Of a stretch of DNA of 64,000 bases, positions 33,741 to 41,652 are shown piece after piece (the first letter of the stretch is position 1; each line of letters starts with the position of its first letter). A program made the translations under genes and the position numbers. The stretch is taken from positions 1 to 64,000 of the forward strand of contig NZ_ARXS01000008.1 in the NCBI RefSeq assembly GCF_025532145.1. The letters are read 5' to 3'. The notes beneath the pieces were generated by a model. That model was not told the origin of the DNA, made no database searches, and saw nothing but the letters and a program-made list of their open reading frames with translations. This DNA is from Alloalcanivorax balearicus MACL04. Its GTDB lineage: Bacteria > Pseudomonadota > Gammaproteobacteria > Pseudomonadales > Alcanivoracaceae.

Positions 33741-35438
33741 ATGAGCGATCCCCACCCCGATCTCCGTCAGCCGCTGGAACGACTGAACGAGAACGAACAA
33801 CTGAAGGCCCGCAGCCGTCACCTTCGCGGCACTATCTCCGAGGGGCTCGACGACCTGCTCACCGGCGCGGTGCCGGGCGAGGACCCTCTGCTGATGAAGT
33901 TTCACGGCATCTATCAGCAGGACGACCGCGACCGCCGCGCTGATCGCCGCCAGCGCCGCCTGGAACCGGCCTACCAGTTCATGGTGCGGCTGCGCATCCC
34001 CGGCGGCGTGCTGGACAAACACCAATGGCTGGGCCTGGACTGTCTTTCCCGTCTTTACGCCGAACGGGGTCTGCGCATCACCACCCGTGGCACCCTTCAA
34101 TTGCATGGTGTGCGCAAACCGCATCTGCGCCCGTTGATCCAGGGGCTGCTCCCATTGGGGCTGGACACCATCGCCGCCTGCGGCGACGACAGTCGCGGCG
34201 TGGTGTGCGGCGCCAATCCGTACTTGTCCCAGGCTCATGAGCGGCTACAGAAACTGGCGCAAATCACCAGCGATCGTCTGATTCCGAAAACCGGCGCCTA
34301 TGCGGACATCTGGTACCGGCAACCGACGCCGGTCCGCGACGACGAGGAGCCGGTCTACGGCGAGTTGTATCTGCCGCGCAAGTTCAAGGTGGGGTTCGTG
34401 CTGCCGCCGGTGAACGACGTCGACATCTATGGCCAGGATCTGGGCTATATCGCGGTGGTGGACAACGGCGATCTGATCGGCTTCAACGTCTGTGTCGGCG
34501 GCGGCATGGGCCAGTTGGACAATCGCGAGGACAGCTATCCCCGTCTGGCGGAGGAAATCGGCTTTATCGACGCCGATGAAGCGCCCGCTTTCGCCGAACT
34601 GGTAATGGGCATCCAACGCGACTTCGGTGATCGGCGGGATCGCCACCGGGCCCGTTTCAAGTACACCCTCGACCGTCTCGGCCTGCCCTGGTTCCTGGAA
34701 GAATTGGAACGCCGTCGTGGTCGCCCGCTGGAGCCGGCCCGCGGCATCCACTTCGAACACAACGGCGACCGACTCGGCTGGCAACAGGGCGACGATGGTC
34801 TTTGGCACGCCACCCTTTATGTGGAAAGCGGTCGCGTGGACGATGCCCTGCGCACGCAACTGGGCGGTTTTCTGCAACAGTACGGCGGCCGCCTGCGGCT
34901 GACTACCAACCAGAATCTGCAGTTGACCCACATCGAGGAACACGAACTCGAACAGGTACGTTGGCGCCTCGAGGACCTGGGGCTGGACTGGCGCCTCACC
35001 CCGGATGCCCAGGCGGCTCATACCCTCAGTTGTGTGGCATTGCCCACCTGCGGTCTGGCCATGGCCGAGGCGGAGCGCTATTTGCCCGAATTGCTGGAAC
35101 GGTTTCAGCGGCTCAAAGGGCAGTATGGGCTGCGCGAGAAACCCATCACCCTGCGTCTGACCGGCTGCCCCAACGGCTGCGCCCGGCCCTATCTGGCCGA
35201 GATTGCCCTCACCGGCCGAGCCCCCGGACTGTACAACCTGTATCTGGGCGGCAGCTTTCACGGTGACCGGCTGGCGCAACTGTACGCCGGCAACGTGGAC
35301 GAAGAACGCTTCCTCGCGTTGCTCGCGCCCATGCTCGAACGCTATGCCGGCCAACGCCGTGACGGCGAACATTTCGGTGACTTCCTGCTGCGCAAGCAGC
35401 TGCTGGAAGAACGTCCGCTGACTTCCCTTTCTTCCTGA
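33741..35438 (+). CDS. cysI: Sulfite reductase hemoprotein (CysI)
   Basis: A 565-residue siroheme/[4Fe-4S] enzyme that reduces sulfite to sulfide with six electrons. N-terminal LKARSRHLRGTISEGL and KFHGIYQQDDRDRR match CysI, and the cluster cysteines lie in CVALPTCGLAMAEAERYLPE and TGCPNGCARPYLAEI. Length is that of E. coli CysI (570). Start ATG after GGAGAGCG; a GTG one codon upstream is also possible. Eight bases separate stop and start signals from the flavoprotein gene. The downstream three DsrE-like genes are an unusual partner set for an assimilatory enzyme. Confidence 0.93.
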   Translation: MSDPHPDLRQPLERLNENEQLKARSRHLRGTISEGLDDLLTGAVPGEDPLLMKFHGIYQQDDRDRRADRRQRRLEPAYQFMVRLRIPGGVLDKHQWLGLDCLSRLYAERGLRITTRGTLQLHGVRKPHLRPLIQGLLPLGLDTIAACGDDSRGVVCGANPYLSQAHERLQKLAQITSDRLIPKTGAYADIWYRQPTPVRDDEEPVYGELYLPRKFKVGFVLPPVNDVDIYGQDLGYIAVVDNGDLIGFNVCVGGGMGQLDNREDSYPRLAEEIGFIDADEAPAFAELVMGIQRDFGDRRDRHRARFKYTLDRLGLPWFLEELERRRGRPLEPARGIHFEHNGDRLGWQQGDDGLWHATLYVESGRVDDALRTQLGGFLQQYGGRLRLTTNQNLQLTHIEEHELEQVRWRLEDLGLDWRLTPDAQAAHTLSCVALPTCGLAMAEAERYLPELLERFQRLKGQYGLREKPITLRLTGCPNGCARPYLAEIALTGRAPGLYNLYLGGSFHGDRLAQLYAGNVDEERFLALLAPMLERYAGQRRDGEHFGDFLLRKQLLEERPLTSLSS

Positions 35439-35452
35439 TCCTGGAGACGTCC

Positions 35453-35779
35453 ATGTCCGACTATCTGTTCATCCAAAGCCAGGACCCGTTTACCGAGGTC
35501 CGCTGCGCGGCGCAATACCAATTGGCCAGGCAACTCCGCGATGCTGGCCACCGGGTGCATGTCCTGCTGGTGCAAAACGGTGTGGCGCCGGCCCGGTTAG
35601 GCGCCCGCAGCGAGGTCTTCGACGCACTGCTCGGCGGCGGTGTCACTGTCAGCGCCGACGGCTTCTCACTGAAGCAGCGGGAAATCGAAGCGTCCGATTT
35701 GAAAGCCGAAGTCACCGTGGGCGACGTCGGCGACGCCGTCGATGCCCTGCTGGCCGGCAGCAAAGTGATCTGGAACTAG
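35453..35779 (+). CDS. DsrE family protein, no cysteine
   Basis: A 108-residue DsrE-fold protein (YLFIQSQDPFTEVRCAAQYQLARQLRDAGHRVHVLLVQNGVAPARLGA), with the first strand, the helix and the VHVLLVQNGV segment typical of DsrE/TusD subunits. Its only cysteine is in the VRCAA helix, and it lacks the catalytic cysteine loop, so it would be a structural subunit. It begins 15 bases after cysI and is eight bases from the next DsrE-like gene. Confidence 0.85.
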   Translation: MSDYLFIQSQDPFTEVRCAAQYQLARQLRDAGHRVHVLLVQNGVAPARLGARSEVFDALLGGGVTVSADGFSLKQREIEASDLKAEVTVGDVGDAVDALLAGSKVIWN

Positions 35780-35787
35780 GAGTCCCC

Positions 35788-36201
35788 ATGAGCGACCTGA
35801 AAACCCTGACCTTCGCCTTCATGGATCCGCCTTTTGAAAGCGAGCGGACCGTCACCTTCTTTCGCTTACTCGACGCGGCTCTGGAACGTGGCGCTTCGGT
35901 GCGCGTCTTCGCTTACGAGGGTGCCGTGGCCCTGGCCTTCGCCCGGCAAGCCCCTCATGGCAACGCGGTACACGGCCGTGACGCGGCGGAAGAAGATCAT
36001 CCGCTGACCCGCGAATGGATCCGTGCTCTGCAGGAAAAAGCCGCCGCCAAAGAGCTGGGTTTCGAATGGATCAACTGCGGCCTGTGCGTGGACGAGCGCG
36101 GCGTCAATGACGTCATCGACGGTTGCGGCCGGGGCGGACCACCGGACCTGTGGCGCTACGCCAGCGACGCCTTCAACACCCTGACCATCGGCACGAGGTA
36201 A
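35788..36201 (+). CDS. DsrE/TusD-like sulfur carrier subunit with active-site cysteine
   Basis: A 137-residue DsrE-family protein. INCGLCVDERGV (cysteines 97 and 100) aligns with the catalytic loop C-x6-RRG of TusD/DsrE, where the cysteine carries persulfide sulfur; a third cysteine lies at 113 (DGCGRG). N-terminal FMDPPFESERTVTFFRLLDAALERGASVRVFAYEGAV is the usual fold. It is the only one of the three DsrE-like neighbours with this loop, which parallels DsrEFH and TusBCD, where one subunit is active. Sulfur transfer to or from the sulfite reductase is inference. Confidence 0.85.
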   Translation: MSDLKTLTFAFMDPPFESERTVTFFRLLDAALERGASVRVFAYEGAVALAFARQAPHGNAVHGRDAAEEDHPLTREWIRALQEKAAAKELGFEWINCGLCVDERGVNDVIDGCGRGGPPDLWRYASDAFNTLTIGTR

Positions 36202-36206
36202 GCGCC

Positions 36207-36587
36207 ATGAAAGTACTGCAGGTTATCGATCAAGCCTTCCGCACCACGGTGGAGGAACAAGACGACACCATTCTCTGGCTGACCCAATCCATGCGCGGCG
36301 CGGGTGGCGATCTGCAGGTGCTGCTCAGTGGCCATGGCGTGCATTACGCGGTGCTGAATCAGCGCCAACCACCCCTGGTCCTGGGCACCTGGAAACAAAG
36401 CCAACCGGCGGAACTGGTTCGCGACCTCACCAATCTCACCGAAAGCGGCGTGCCCGTGTACGCGGTGCGCGAGGATCTGGAAGAACGCGGGCTCGCCGGC
36501 CTTCCTCTGCAAGCCGGAGTTGAACTGGTAAGCCGGGCCGGACTGGTGGAGCTGTACGAACAGGTCGATCAAATATGGCAGTGGTAA
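36207..36587 (+). CDS. DsrE/DsrH-like protein, no cysteine
   Basis: A 126-residue protein with a DsrE-type alternation (MKVLQVIDQAFRTTVEEQDDTILWLTQSMRGAGGDLQVLLSGHGVHYAVL; VPVYAVREDLEERGLAG; LVSRAGLVELYEQVDQIWQW). The C-terminal 'GVELVSRAGLVELYEQVDQ' is like DsrE/DsrF sulfur-relay subunits. It contains no cysteine, so it is probably a structural partner. It lies five bases after the previous gene and overlaps the next by 13. Family assignment is fairly sure, subunit equivalence is not. Confidence 0.78.
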   Translation: MKVLQVIDQAFRTTVEEQDDTILWLTQSMRGAGGDLQVLLSGHGVHYAVLNQRQPPLVLGTWKQSQPAELVRDLTNLTESGVPVYAVREDLEERGLAGLPLQAGVELVSRAGLVELYEQVDQIWQW

Positions 36588-37603
36588 CACCGCCACCGGC
36601 ACTGCGCACCCCGCTTTGTGATCATTTGGGCTGCACCTTCCCCATCCTGCTGGCCGGCATGGGTGGCGTCGCTCGCCACCGATTGGCGGCGGCGGTGTGC
36701 CGGGCCGGCGGCTTTGGTGTGCTCGGCATGGTGCGCGAGCCGGTGGAACGGATCCGCAATGAAATCCAGGCGCTGCGACAACTCACCGACAAGCCGTTCG
36801 CGGTCAATCTGATTCCCGCGGCCACCGAGCGCGCCCTGCTTCGTCAGCAGGTGCAAATCTGTGTGACCCTTCAGGTGCCGTTCGTGGTGCTTTTCTGGGA
36901 CGTGGACACCGCCCTGGTGCGGCACCTGGTCAGCGAAGGCATTCGTGTCATCCATCAGGTCGGCAGCACCTGGGACGCGGAACTGGCCATCGACGCCGGC
37001 GCCGAGATCATCATCGCCCAGGGCTGGGAGGCCGGTGGTCATGTTCGCGGTCATATCGGCACCCTGAGCCTGCTGGCCGAACTCGTTCCTGTCTGCCCGG
37101 TTCCCGTGGTGGCGTCCGGCGGCATCGCCAATGGCCGCTCACTGGTAGCGGCTCTGGCTTTGGGGGCTCAGGGCGCTAGCATCGGCAGCGCCTTCCTTGC
37201 CACCGAGGAAGCCAACGCCCACCCTCACCACCAACAACGGCTGATTCAGGCCGGCGCCGGCGATACCGTTCATTGCCGTGATTTCACCCGCAACTGGCAT
37301 GAGCCGGCCCCAGTGCGAGTATTGCGCAATCGCGTAACCCGAGGGGAATACGACGATTTGCGGCAGGCCAATATTTCCGAGATCATCGGAGAACAGGACG
37401 GCCAGCCGGTTTATCTGTTCTCCACGGATTCACCGCTGGCGGATGCCCGTGGAGAATTGGATGACATGGCTTTGTACGCCGGTCAGTCCTGTGGACAGAT
37501 TCATCAAATGCTAACGGCGGAGCAACGTCTGAACCGCATCATCGAGGAAGCGATGGAGACGCTGGCACGCCTGGGCGGCGCGGCCACCGCCACGGCTCAT
37601 TGA
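36575..37603 (+). CDS. Nitronate monooxygenase / NPD-family flavoprotein
   Basis: A 342-residue FMN TIM-barrel protein: ILLAGMGGVARHRLAAAVCRAGGFGVLGMV at the N-terminus, IIAQGWEAGGHVRG with the catalytic-type histidine, and VPVVASGGIANGRSLVAALALGAQGASIGSAFLAT for phosphate binding. The family oxidises alkyl nitronates; relatives are FabK-type enoyl reductases. It overlaps the third DsrE-like gene, so it is part of the sulfite reductase unit, where a C-S bond-cleaving or flavin oxidoreductase role is conceivable but not shown. Confidence 0.88.
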   Translation: MAVVTPPPALRTPLCDHLGCTFPILLAGMGGVARHRLAAAVCRAGGFGVLGMVREPVERIRNEIQALRQLTDKPFAVNLIPAATERALLRQQVQICVTLQVPFVVLFWDVDTALVRHLVSEGIRVIHQVGSTWDAELAIDAGAEIIIAQGWEAGGHVRGHIGTLSLLAELVPVCPVPVVASGGIANGRSLVAALALGAQGASIGSAFLATEEANAHPHHQQRLIQAGAGDTVHCRDFTRNWHEPAPVRVLRNRVTRGEYDDLRQANISEIIGEQDGQPVYLFSTDSPLADARGELDDMALYAGQSCGQIHQMLTAEQRLNRIIEEAMETLARLGGAATATAH

Positions 37604-37621
37604 GGTCATCGGGGTTCCATC

Positions 37622-38002
37622 ATGCAACTGCCCTCTCGCATTCAATGCAAACGCGTCTACGACGCCCGGGACGACAGCGACGGCTATCGCGCGCTAGTCG
37701 ATCGCGCCTGGCCGCGGGGCATGAAGAAAGATCACGTGGCCGCCGATCACTGGTTTCGACAGTTGGCCCCTTCCACCGCGTTGCGCAAATGGTTCGGCCA
37801 CGACCCACAACGCTGGGAAGAATTTCAGTGCCGTTATCATGAAGAGCTGGAAGCCAATCCGGAACCGGTCGAGGCTCTGCTCAAGACTTGTGCCGGCCGC
37901 CCTCTGACGCTTCTTTACGCCGCCCGCGATACCGAGCACAACAACGCCTTGGCGTTGAAAAACTATCTGGAAGCCCGTCTGAAAAACAGCCCATCGCGCT
38001 AA
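37622..38002 (+). CDS. DUF488 family protein
   Basis: A 126-residue protein with the DUF488 signature: CKRVYDARDDSDGYRALVDRAWPRGMKKDHVAADHWFRQLAPSTALRKWFGHDPQRWEEFQCRYHEEL, then PLTLLYAARDTEHNNALALKNYLE. Function unknown in general; some members are called uroporphyrin-III C-methyltransferase-like, which would be apt next to a siroheme enzyme but is unproven. Starts 18 bases after the flavoprotein gene, last in the unit. Confidence 0.88.
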   Translation: MQLPSRIQCKRVYDARDDSDGYRALVDRAWPRGMKKDHVAADHWFRQLAPSTALRKWFGHDPQRWEEFQCRYHEELEANPEPVEALLKTCAGRPLTLLYAARDTEHNNALALKNYLEARLKNSPSR

Positions 38003-38013
38003 CCGGTATTCCC

Positions 38014-38055
38014 TTGACCCAGGTCAAGACCGTGGAAACGGTGAACCGGTAGCCT
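38014..38055 (+). promoter_or_regulatory. Orphan Anr/Fnr-type promoter
   Basis: TTGACCCAGGTCAA at 38014-38027 is a near match to TTGAT-N4-ATCAA and a perfect inverted repeat. TAGCCT at 38050-38055 is in the position of a -10 element, predicting a start near 38062. The same box-to-minus-10 distance is seen before ubiU and nrdD. No rightward gene follows; the next 300 bases hold a hairpin and a repeat. Confidence 0.6.
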
Positions 38056-38060
38056 GACTC

Positions 38061-38131
38061 TGCCGTCGCCGCTCCCCGTCCCCTGGTTCGCGCTCCGTCC
38101 GGTCGCTGGGGGGTCCGGCGGCGGCACTTTT
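38061..38131 (+). terminator. Long GC-rich hairpin with T-run: terminator or small RNA
   Basis: TGCCGTCGCCG (38061-38071) pairs with CGGCGGCGGCA (38116-38126) over 11 bp with one wobble, followed after an internal mismatch by four C-G pairs, and then CTTTTGCTTT. It could be the terminator of the cysI-to-DUF488 unit. It also begins exactly where the orphan Anr-type promoter would start transcription, so it could be the body of a short anaerobic RNA of about 70 bases. Confidence 0.5.
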
Positions 38132-38180
38132 GCTTTCCCGCTTTCCCCAATACACAGACCCGCCTTCTCTCAGGGAACTA

Positions 38181-38273
38181 CGAAGCTGCTGTGGGAGCTT
38201 GCTTGCAAGCCAATGTTGCTCAACGCCCGAGCGAACTTCATTCGCTTGCAGGCAAGCTCCCACAGTGGCTTCG
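38181..38273. repeat. REP-like hairpin repeat, copy 3
   Basis: Arms 38181-38215 and 38239-38273 pair with two or three mismatches; the core TGTGGGAGCTTGC(T/C)TGCAAG matches the copy at 4138-4215. It lies between the end of the rightward sulfite reductase unit and the leftward cydX gene, as expected for a two-way transcript end. Confidence 0.85.
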
Positions 38274-38361
38274 TGGTTTTCCGTGGAGAGCGATTTTAGC
38301 GACGCAGCCATGCAAGCAAGCGGCCCCGTAACTTGCAGGACCGCCCTACGCCTACCCTCAA

Positions 38362-38484
38362 TCACCCCTCGTCTTCGGCCTCACGGGCCTGTTCGTCCAC
38401 CTCGGACAGTTCGAACCACATGGCGTTGAGGATGGCGAAAGCACAAGCCAGGCCCACGCCGAGAATCCAGCTGAAGTACCACAT
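38362..38484 (-). CDS. cydX: Cytochrome bd oxidase small subunit CydX
   Basis: A 40-residue membrane protein, MWYFSWILGVGLACAFAILN followed by AMWFELSEVDEQ and an acidic tail, i.e. one membrane helix with the CydX/CbdX signature (WYFxWILG and an N-x-MW-E). It lies ten bases after the cydB stop and has a short purine stretch as ribosome site. CydX stabilises the haem b595/d site of the bd oxidase in the inner membrane. Confidence 0.95.
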   Translation of the reverse strand: MWYFSWILGVGLACAFAILNAMWFELSEVDEQAREAEDEG

Positions 38485-38494
38485 ATTCGTTTCC

Positions 38495-39625
38495 TCAGTA
38501 CATGTCCTTGTTGACGTCGCTTTCGCTCACCTTGCCCCACAGCACCTTATACACCCAGGCGGTGTACAGCAGGATGATGGGCAGGAACACCACCGTGGCG
38601 AACAGCATCACGCCCAGGGTGTAATGACTGGAGGAGCTGTCCCAGACGGTCAGGCTGTGGCCCGGATCGGTGCTGCTCGGCAGAATCATCGGGAACATGG
38701 ACACCCCCACCGTGGTGATGATGGCGGCCACCGAGAGCTTGGAGCCGAGAAAACTCAAAGCGCCCACACGCCAGAACAATCCCATCAACGCCAGCACGGC
38801 ACCGGCGAAGCCAGCCAGGGGCACCAGCCAGAGAAGCGGCTGAGTACGGTAATTGTTCAGCCACATACCGGCTTCCGACACCACTTCCTTGCGCAGCGGA
38901 TTGCTCGGCCCTTGCGGATCCATTGCCGTGACGATCCGGTAGCCGTCCATGTTGCTGACCCAGAAGCCACCAATGGCGAACAGTACGATCACGACGACGG
39001 CGGCGATCATGCCGTATTTGCGGGCGCGCTCGGCCGGTTCACCATCCGCCTTGATCTGCAGCCAGGTGGCGCCGTGAAGCATCAGCATCGCCAGCGAGAC
39101 CAGACCACATAGCAAAGCAAACGGATTCAACAGCGCAAAGAAAGAACCGGTATAGAAAGGCCGCAGACTGCTGTCGAAATGAAACGGCACGCCTTGCAGC
39201 ACATTGCCCACCGCCACTCCGAATATCAGCGCCGGCACCACACCGCTGAAGCACAGCGCCGCGTCCCAGCGTGCGCGCCAGGCCGGCTCGTCACGCTTGG
39301 AGCGGAATTTGAATGCCACCGGCCGGATAATCAGTGCCGACAGAATCAGGAACATGGCCAGATAGAATCCGGAGAAGCTGACCGCGTAAAGCGCCGGCCA
39401 GGCGGCGAAAATGGCACCGCCGCCGAGAATGAACCAGACCTGATTGCCTTCCCACACCGGTCCCACGGTATTGATCACCTGACGGCGCTGGCCGTCGCTT
39501 CGGGCCACCGCCGGCAATAGCGCCGCCACGCCCATGTCGAAGCCATCGGTGACGGCAAAGGCCACCAGCAGGACACCGAGCAAGGCCCACCAGATCAAAC
39601 GCAACATTTCATAATCGAATATCAT
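38495..39625 (-). CDS. cydB: Cytochrome bd oxidase subunit II
   Basis: A 376-residue membrane protein, start MIFDYEMLRLIWWALLGVLLVAFAVTDGFDMG, then GPVWEGNQVWFILGGGAIFAAWP, as in E. coli CydB (379). Eight or nine helices. It partners CydA in the quinol oxidase used at low oxygen. The start follows GAGGGAGG; a longer upstream frame overlaps cydA and is not coding. Thirteen bases separate it from cydA. Confidence 0.96.
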   Translation of the reverse strand: MIFDYEMLRLIWWALLGVLLVAFAVTDGFDMGVAALLPAVARSDGQRRQVINTVGPVWEGNQVWFILGGGAIFAAWPALYAVSFSGFYLAMFLILSALIIRPVAFKFRSKRDEPAWRARWDAALCFSGVVPALIFGVAVGNVLQGVPFHFDSSLRPFYTGSFFALLNPFALLCGLVSLAMLMLHGATWLQIKADGEPAERARKYGMIAAVVVIVLFAIGGFWVSNMDGYRIVTAMDPQGPSNPLRKEVVSEAGMWLNNYRTQPLLWLVPLAGFAGAVLALMGLFWRVGALSFLGSKLSVAAIITTVGVSMFPMILPSSTDPGHSLTVWDSSSSHYTLGVMLFATVVFLPIILLYTAWVYKVLWGKVSESDVNKDMY

Positions 39626-39638
39626 GGCGTTTCCTCCC

Positions 39639-41219
39639 TCAGTCCTTGGACTTGGCAAAGGCCGGTGACAGGCCGGCATCCAGTTTGGCGGGATCGTCAC
39701 CGCTGTCCTCTTCCGGCCCCTGGCGGATGTACTTGAGCATCAGGCGGACCTCGATCACCGCCAGCACCGTGTACAAAATCATGAAGCCGCCCAGGGAAAT
39801 GAGAATGTCACTGATGCCGATGGAACTGACGCCAAGAAAAGTAGGCAACACGCCTTCGATAACCCAGGGCTGCCGGCCGTACTCCGCCACCAGCCAGCCC
39901 AGTTCCGCGGCGATCCAGGGCAGCGGCAAGGTGTAGAACGACACTCTCAGGAACCAGCGTGGCACCCGGCGACGCAGTGACACCAGATAGAACGCCAGGC
40001 CGAACAAGGCGATCATGTAGAACCCAATGGCCACCATGAAACGGAACGACCAGAACAGCGCGAAGACATTGGGCAGCGAATCCTGTACCGCCATAACGAT
40101 CTGCTGATCACTGGCTTCACGGGGGTCATCCACGTACTTCTTCAACAGCAACGCATAGCCCAGATATTGCTGGTTCCGTAGAAAGGCCTCCCTGGCTTCG
40201 GGATTGGCCTCGTCGACCTTCAGGGTTTCCAGCGCGTCGTAGGCCAGCAGACCGTCACGGATGTGCATCTCCGAGAGCGCCGCCAGCTCCATGATGCCGG
40301 GTATTTCCTTGCTGAAGCTGCGCGTGGCGATCAGCCCCATGACCCAGGGAATCTGCAACTCGTAGTGAGTTTCCTGGGCCTCACGATCCGGAATACCGAA
40401 CAGGGTGAAGGACGCCGGCGCCTCTTCCGTGTGCCACATTCCCTCGATCATCGCCAGTTTCATTTTCTGGTTATCGGTAATGGCGTAGCCTGACTCGTCG
40501 CCGAGCACCACCACCGACAGTGCCGCCGCCAGACCGAAAGAGGCGGCTACCGTGAAGGACCGCTTGGCCAGCGCCTTGTAACGGCCACGCAGCAGGTAGT
40601 AGGCACTGATCGCCAATACGAACACAGCGCCGGTGACGTAGCCGGCGGCCACCGTATGGACGAACTTGGCCTGCGCCACTGGATTGAAAATCACCGCGGC
40701 GAAATCCGTCACTTCCATGCGCATGGTGTCGGGATTGAAAAAGGAGCCCACCGGATTCTGCATCCAGCCATTGGCGATCAGAATCCACAACGCCGACAGA
40801 TTCGACCCCAAGGCCACCAGCCAGGTCACCGCCAGATGCTGGACCTTGCCCAGCTTGTCCCAGCCGAAAAAGAACAGACCAACCAGCGTGGCCTCAAGGA
40901 AAAACGCCATCAGACCTTCGATCGCCAAAGGCGCGCCGAACACGTCACCGACATAATGGCTGTAGTAGGCCCAGTTGGTACCGAACTGGAACTCCATGAC
41001 GATACCGGTAGCCACGCCCATGGCGAAGTTGATGCCGAACAGCAACCCCCAGAACTTGGTCATGTCACGCCAGATGGTGCGTCCGGTCATGACATAGACG
41101 CTCTCCATGATGGCGATCATGAAGGACAGTCCCAGAGTCAAAGGTACGAAAAGGAAATGGTACATTGCCGTCAGGGCAAACTGCGCCCGCGACAACTCAA
41201 CCAGAGTAGCGTCGATCAT
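39639..41219 (-). CDS. cydA: Cytochrome bd oxidase subunit I
   Basis: A 526-residue quinol oxidase subunit. SRAQFALTAMYHFLFVPLTLGLSF contains the haem b595 axial histidine (H21), GRTIWRDMTKFWGLLFGINFAMGVATGI follows, and the Q-loop includes KPSFS-like segments in reduced form (LQIPWVMGLIATRSFSKEIPG). Length equals E. coli CydA (522), so this is the long-Q-loop type rather than the cyanide-insensitive CioA. Ribosome site GGGAG. Together with cydB and cydX it makes one leftward unit, with cydDC divergent to the right. Confidence 0.95.
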   Translation of the reverse strand: MIDATLVELSRAQFALTAMYHFLFVPLTLGLSFMIAIMESVYVMTGRTIWRDMTKFWGLLFGINFAMGVATGIVMEFQFGTNWAYYSHYVGDVFGAPLAIEGLMAFFLEATLVGLFFFGWDKLGKVQHLAVTWLVALGSNLSALWILIANGWMQNPVGSFFNPDTMRMEVTDFAAVIFNPVAQAKFVHTVAAGYVTGAVFVLAISAYYLLRGRYKALAKRSFTVAASFGLAAALSVVVLGDESGYAITDNQKMKLAMIEGMWHTEEAPASFTLFGIPDREAQETHYELQIPWVMGLIATRSFSKEIPGIMELAALSEMHIRDGLLAYDALETLKVDEANPEAREAFLRNQQYLGYALLLKKYVDDPREASDQQIVMAVQDSLPNVFALFWSFRFMVAIGFYMIALFGLAFYLVSLRRRVPRWFLRVSFYTLPLPWIAAELGWLVAEYGRQPWVIEGVLPTFLGVSSIGISDILISLGGFMILYTVLAVIEVRLMLKYIRQGPEEDSGDDPAKLDAGLSPAFAKSKD

Positions 41220-41652
41220 CTGCGTTTCTCCCCTGAATACACATTAGCGGCTCGTCAACCGGATCGAACTCACTCGACCCGCTCCACCTTGGGAGACGTT
41301 GACCACTCGCTGCTCCTTGCGGAAGACCCTCCGTGGCCCTCTTTTACCGATGCGCGTATACGACGGGAGAAACGTTTCCGTGTCGATAAAGAAACGATTC
41401 AAGATTACAAATTGCCGGGAGCAATTTTTAACGTTGCTCCGCAGCGGCCCGCGGGGTGGCCACCATGGACGATGGCCATAAAAAACTGCCCGTTGACTTT
41501 CATCCAAGCGATCACGGACTGCGGGTGAAAGCCTGAGCAATCGGGTCTACCATTAATCCCCATCGTCGTTCGCGCTGGTGAAACTGAGTTCAGCATAGCA
41601 CCGGCCCTGCCCCTGTTCACGTCGGCGGTCCAGAGAAGAGTTGAAAACCGGC
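41220..41652. promoter_or_regulatory. Divergent cydA/cydD intergenic region
   Basis: A 430-base gap, the longest in the window, between divergent cydA and cydD. It must hold both promoters. Visible are a small hairpin with T-run on the plus strand (ATTGC-CGGGA-GCAAT-TTTT near 41411-41430), a GGTGGCCACC palindrome near 41455, and a weak Fnr-like site TTGACTTTCATCCA (41493-41506). Short open frames exist on both strands but none has a convincing ribosome site and composition. Confidence 0.5.

Noticed and set aside
41493-41506. TTGACTTTCATCCA as Anr site for cydA
   Set aside because: Two mismatches to the key bases and no -10 at the proper distance on the cydA side; 270 bases from the gene.
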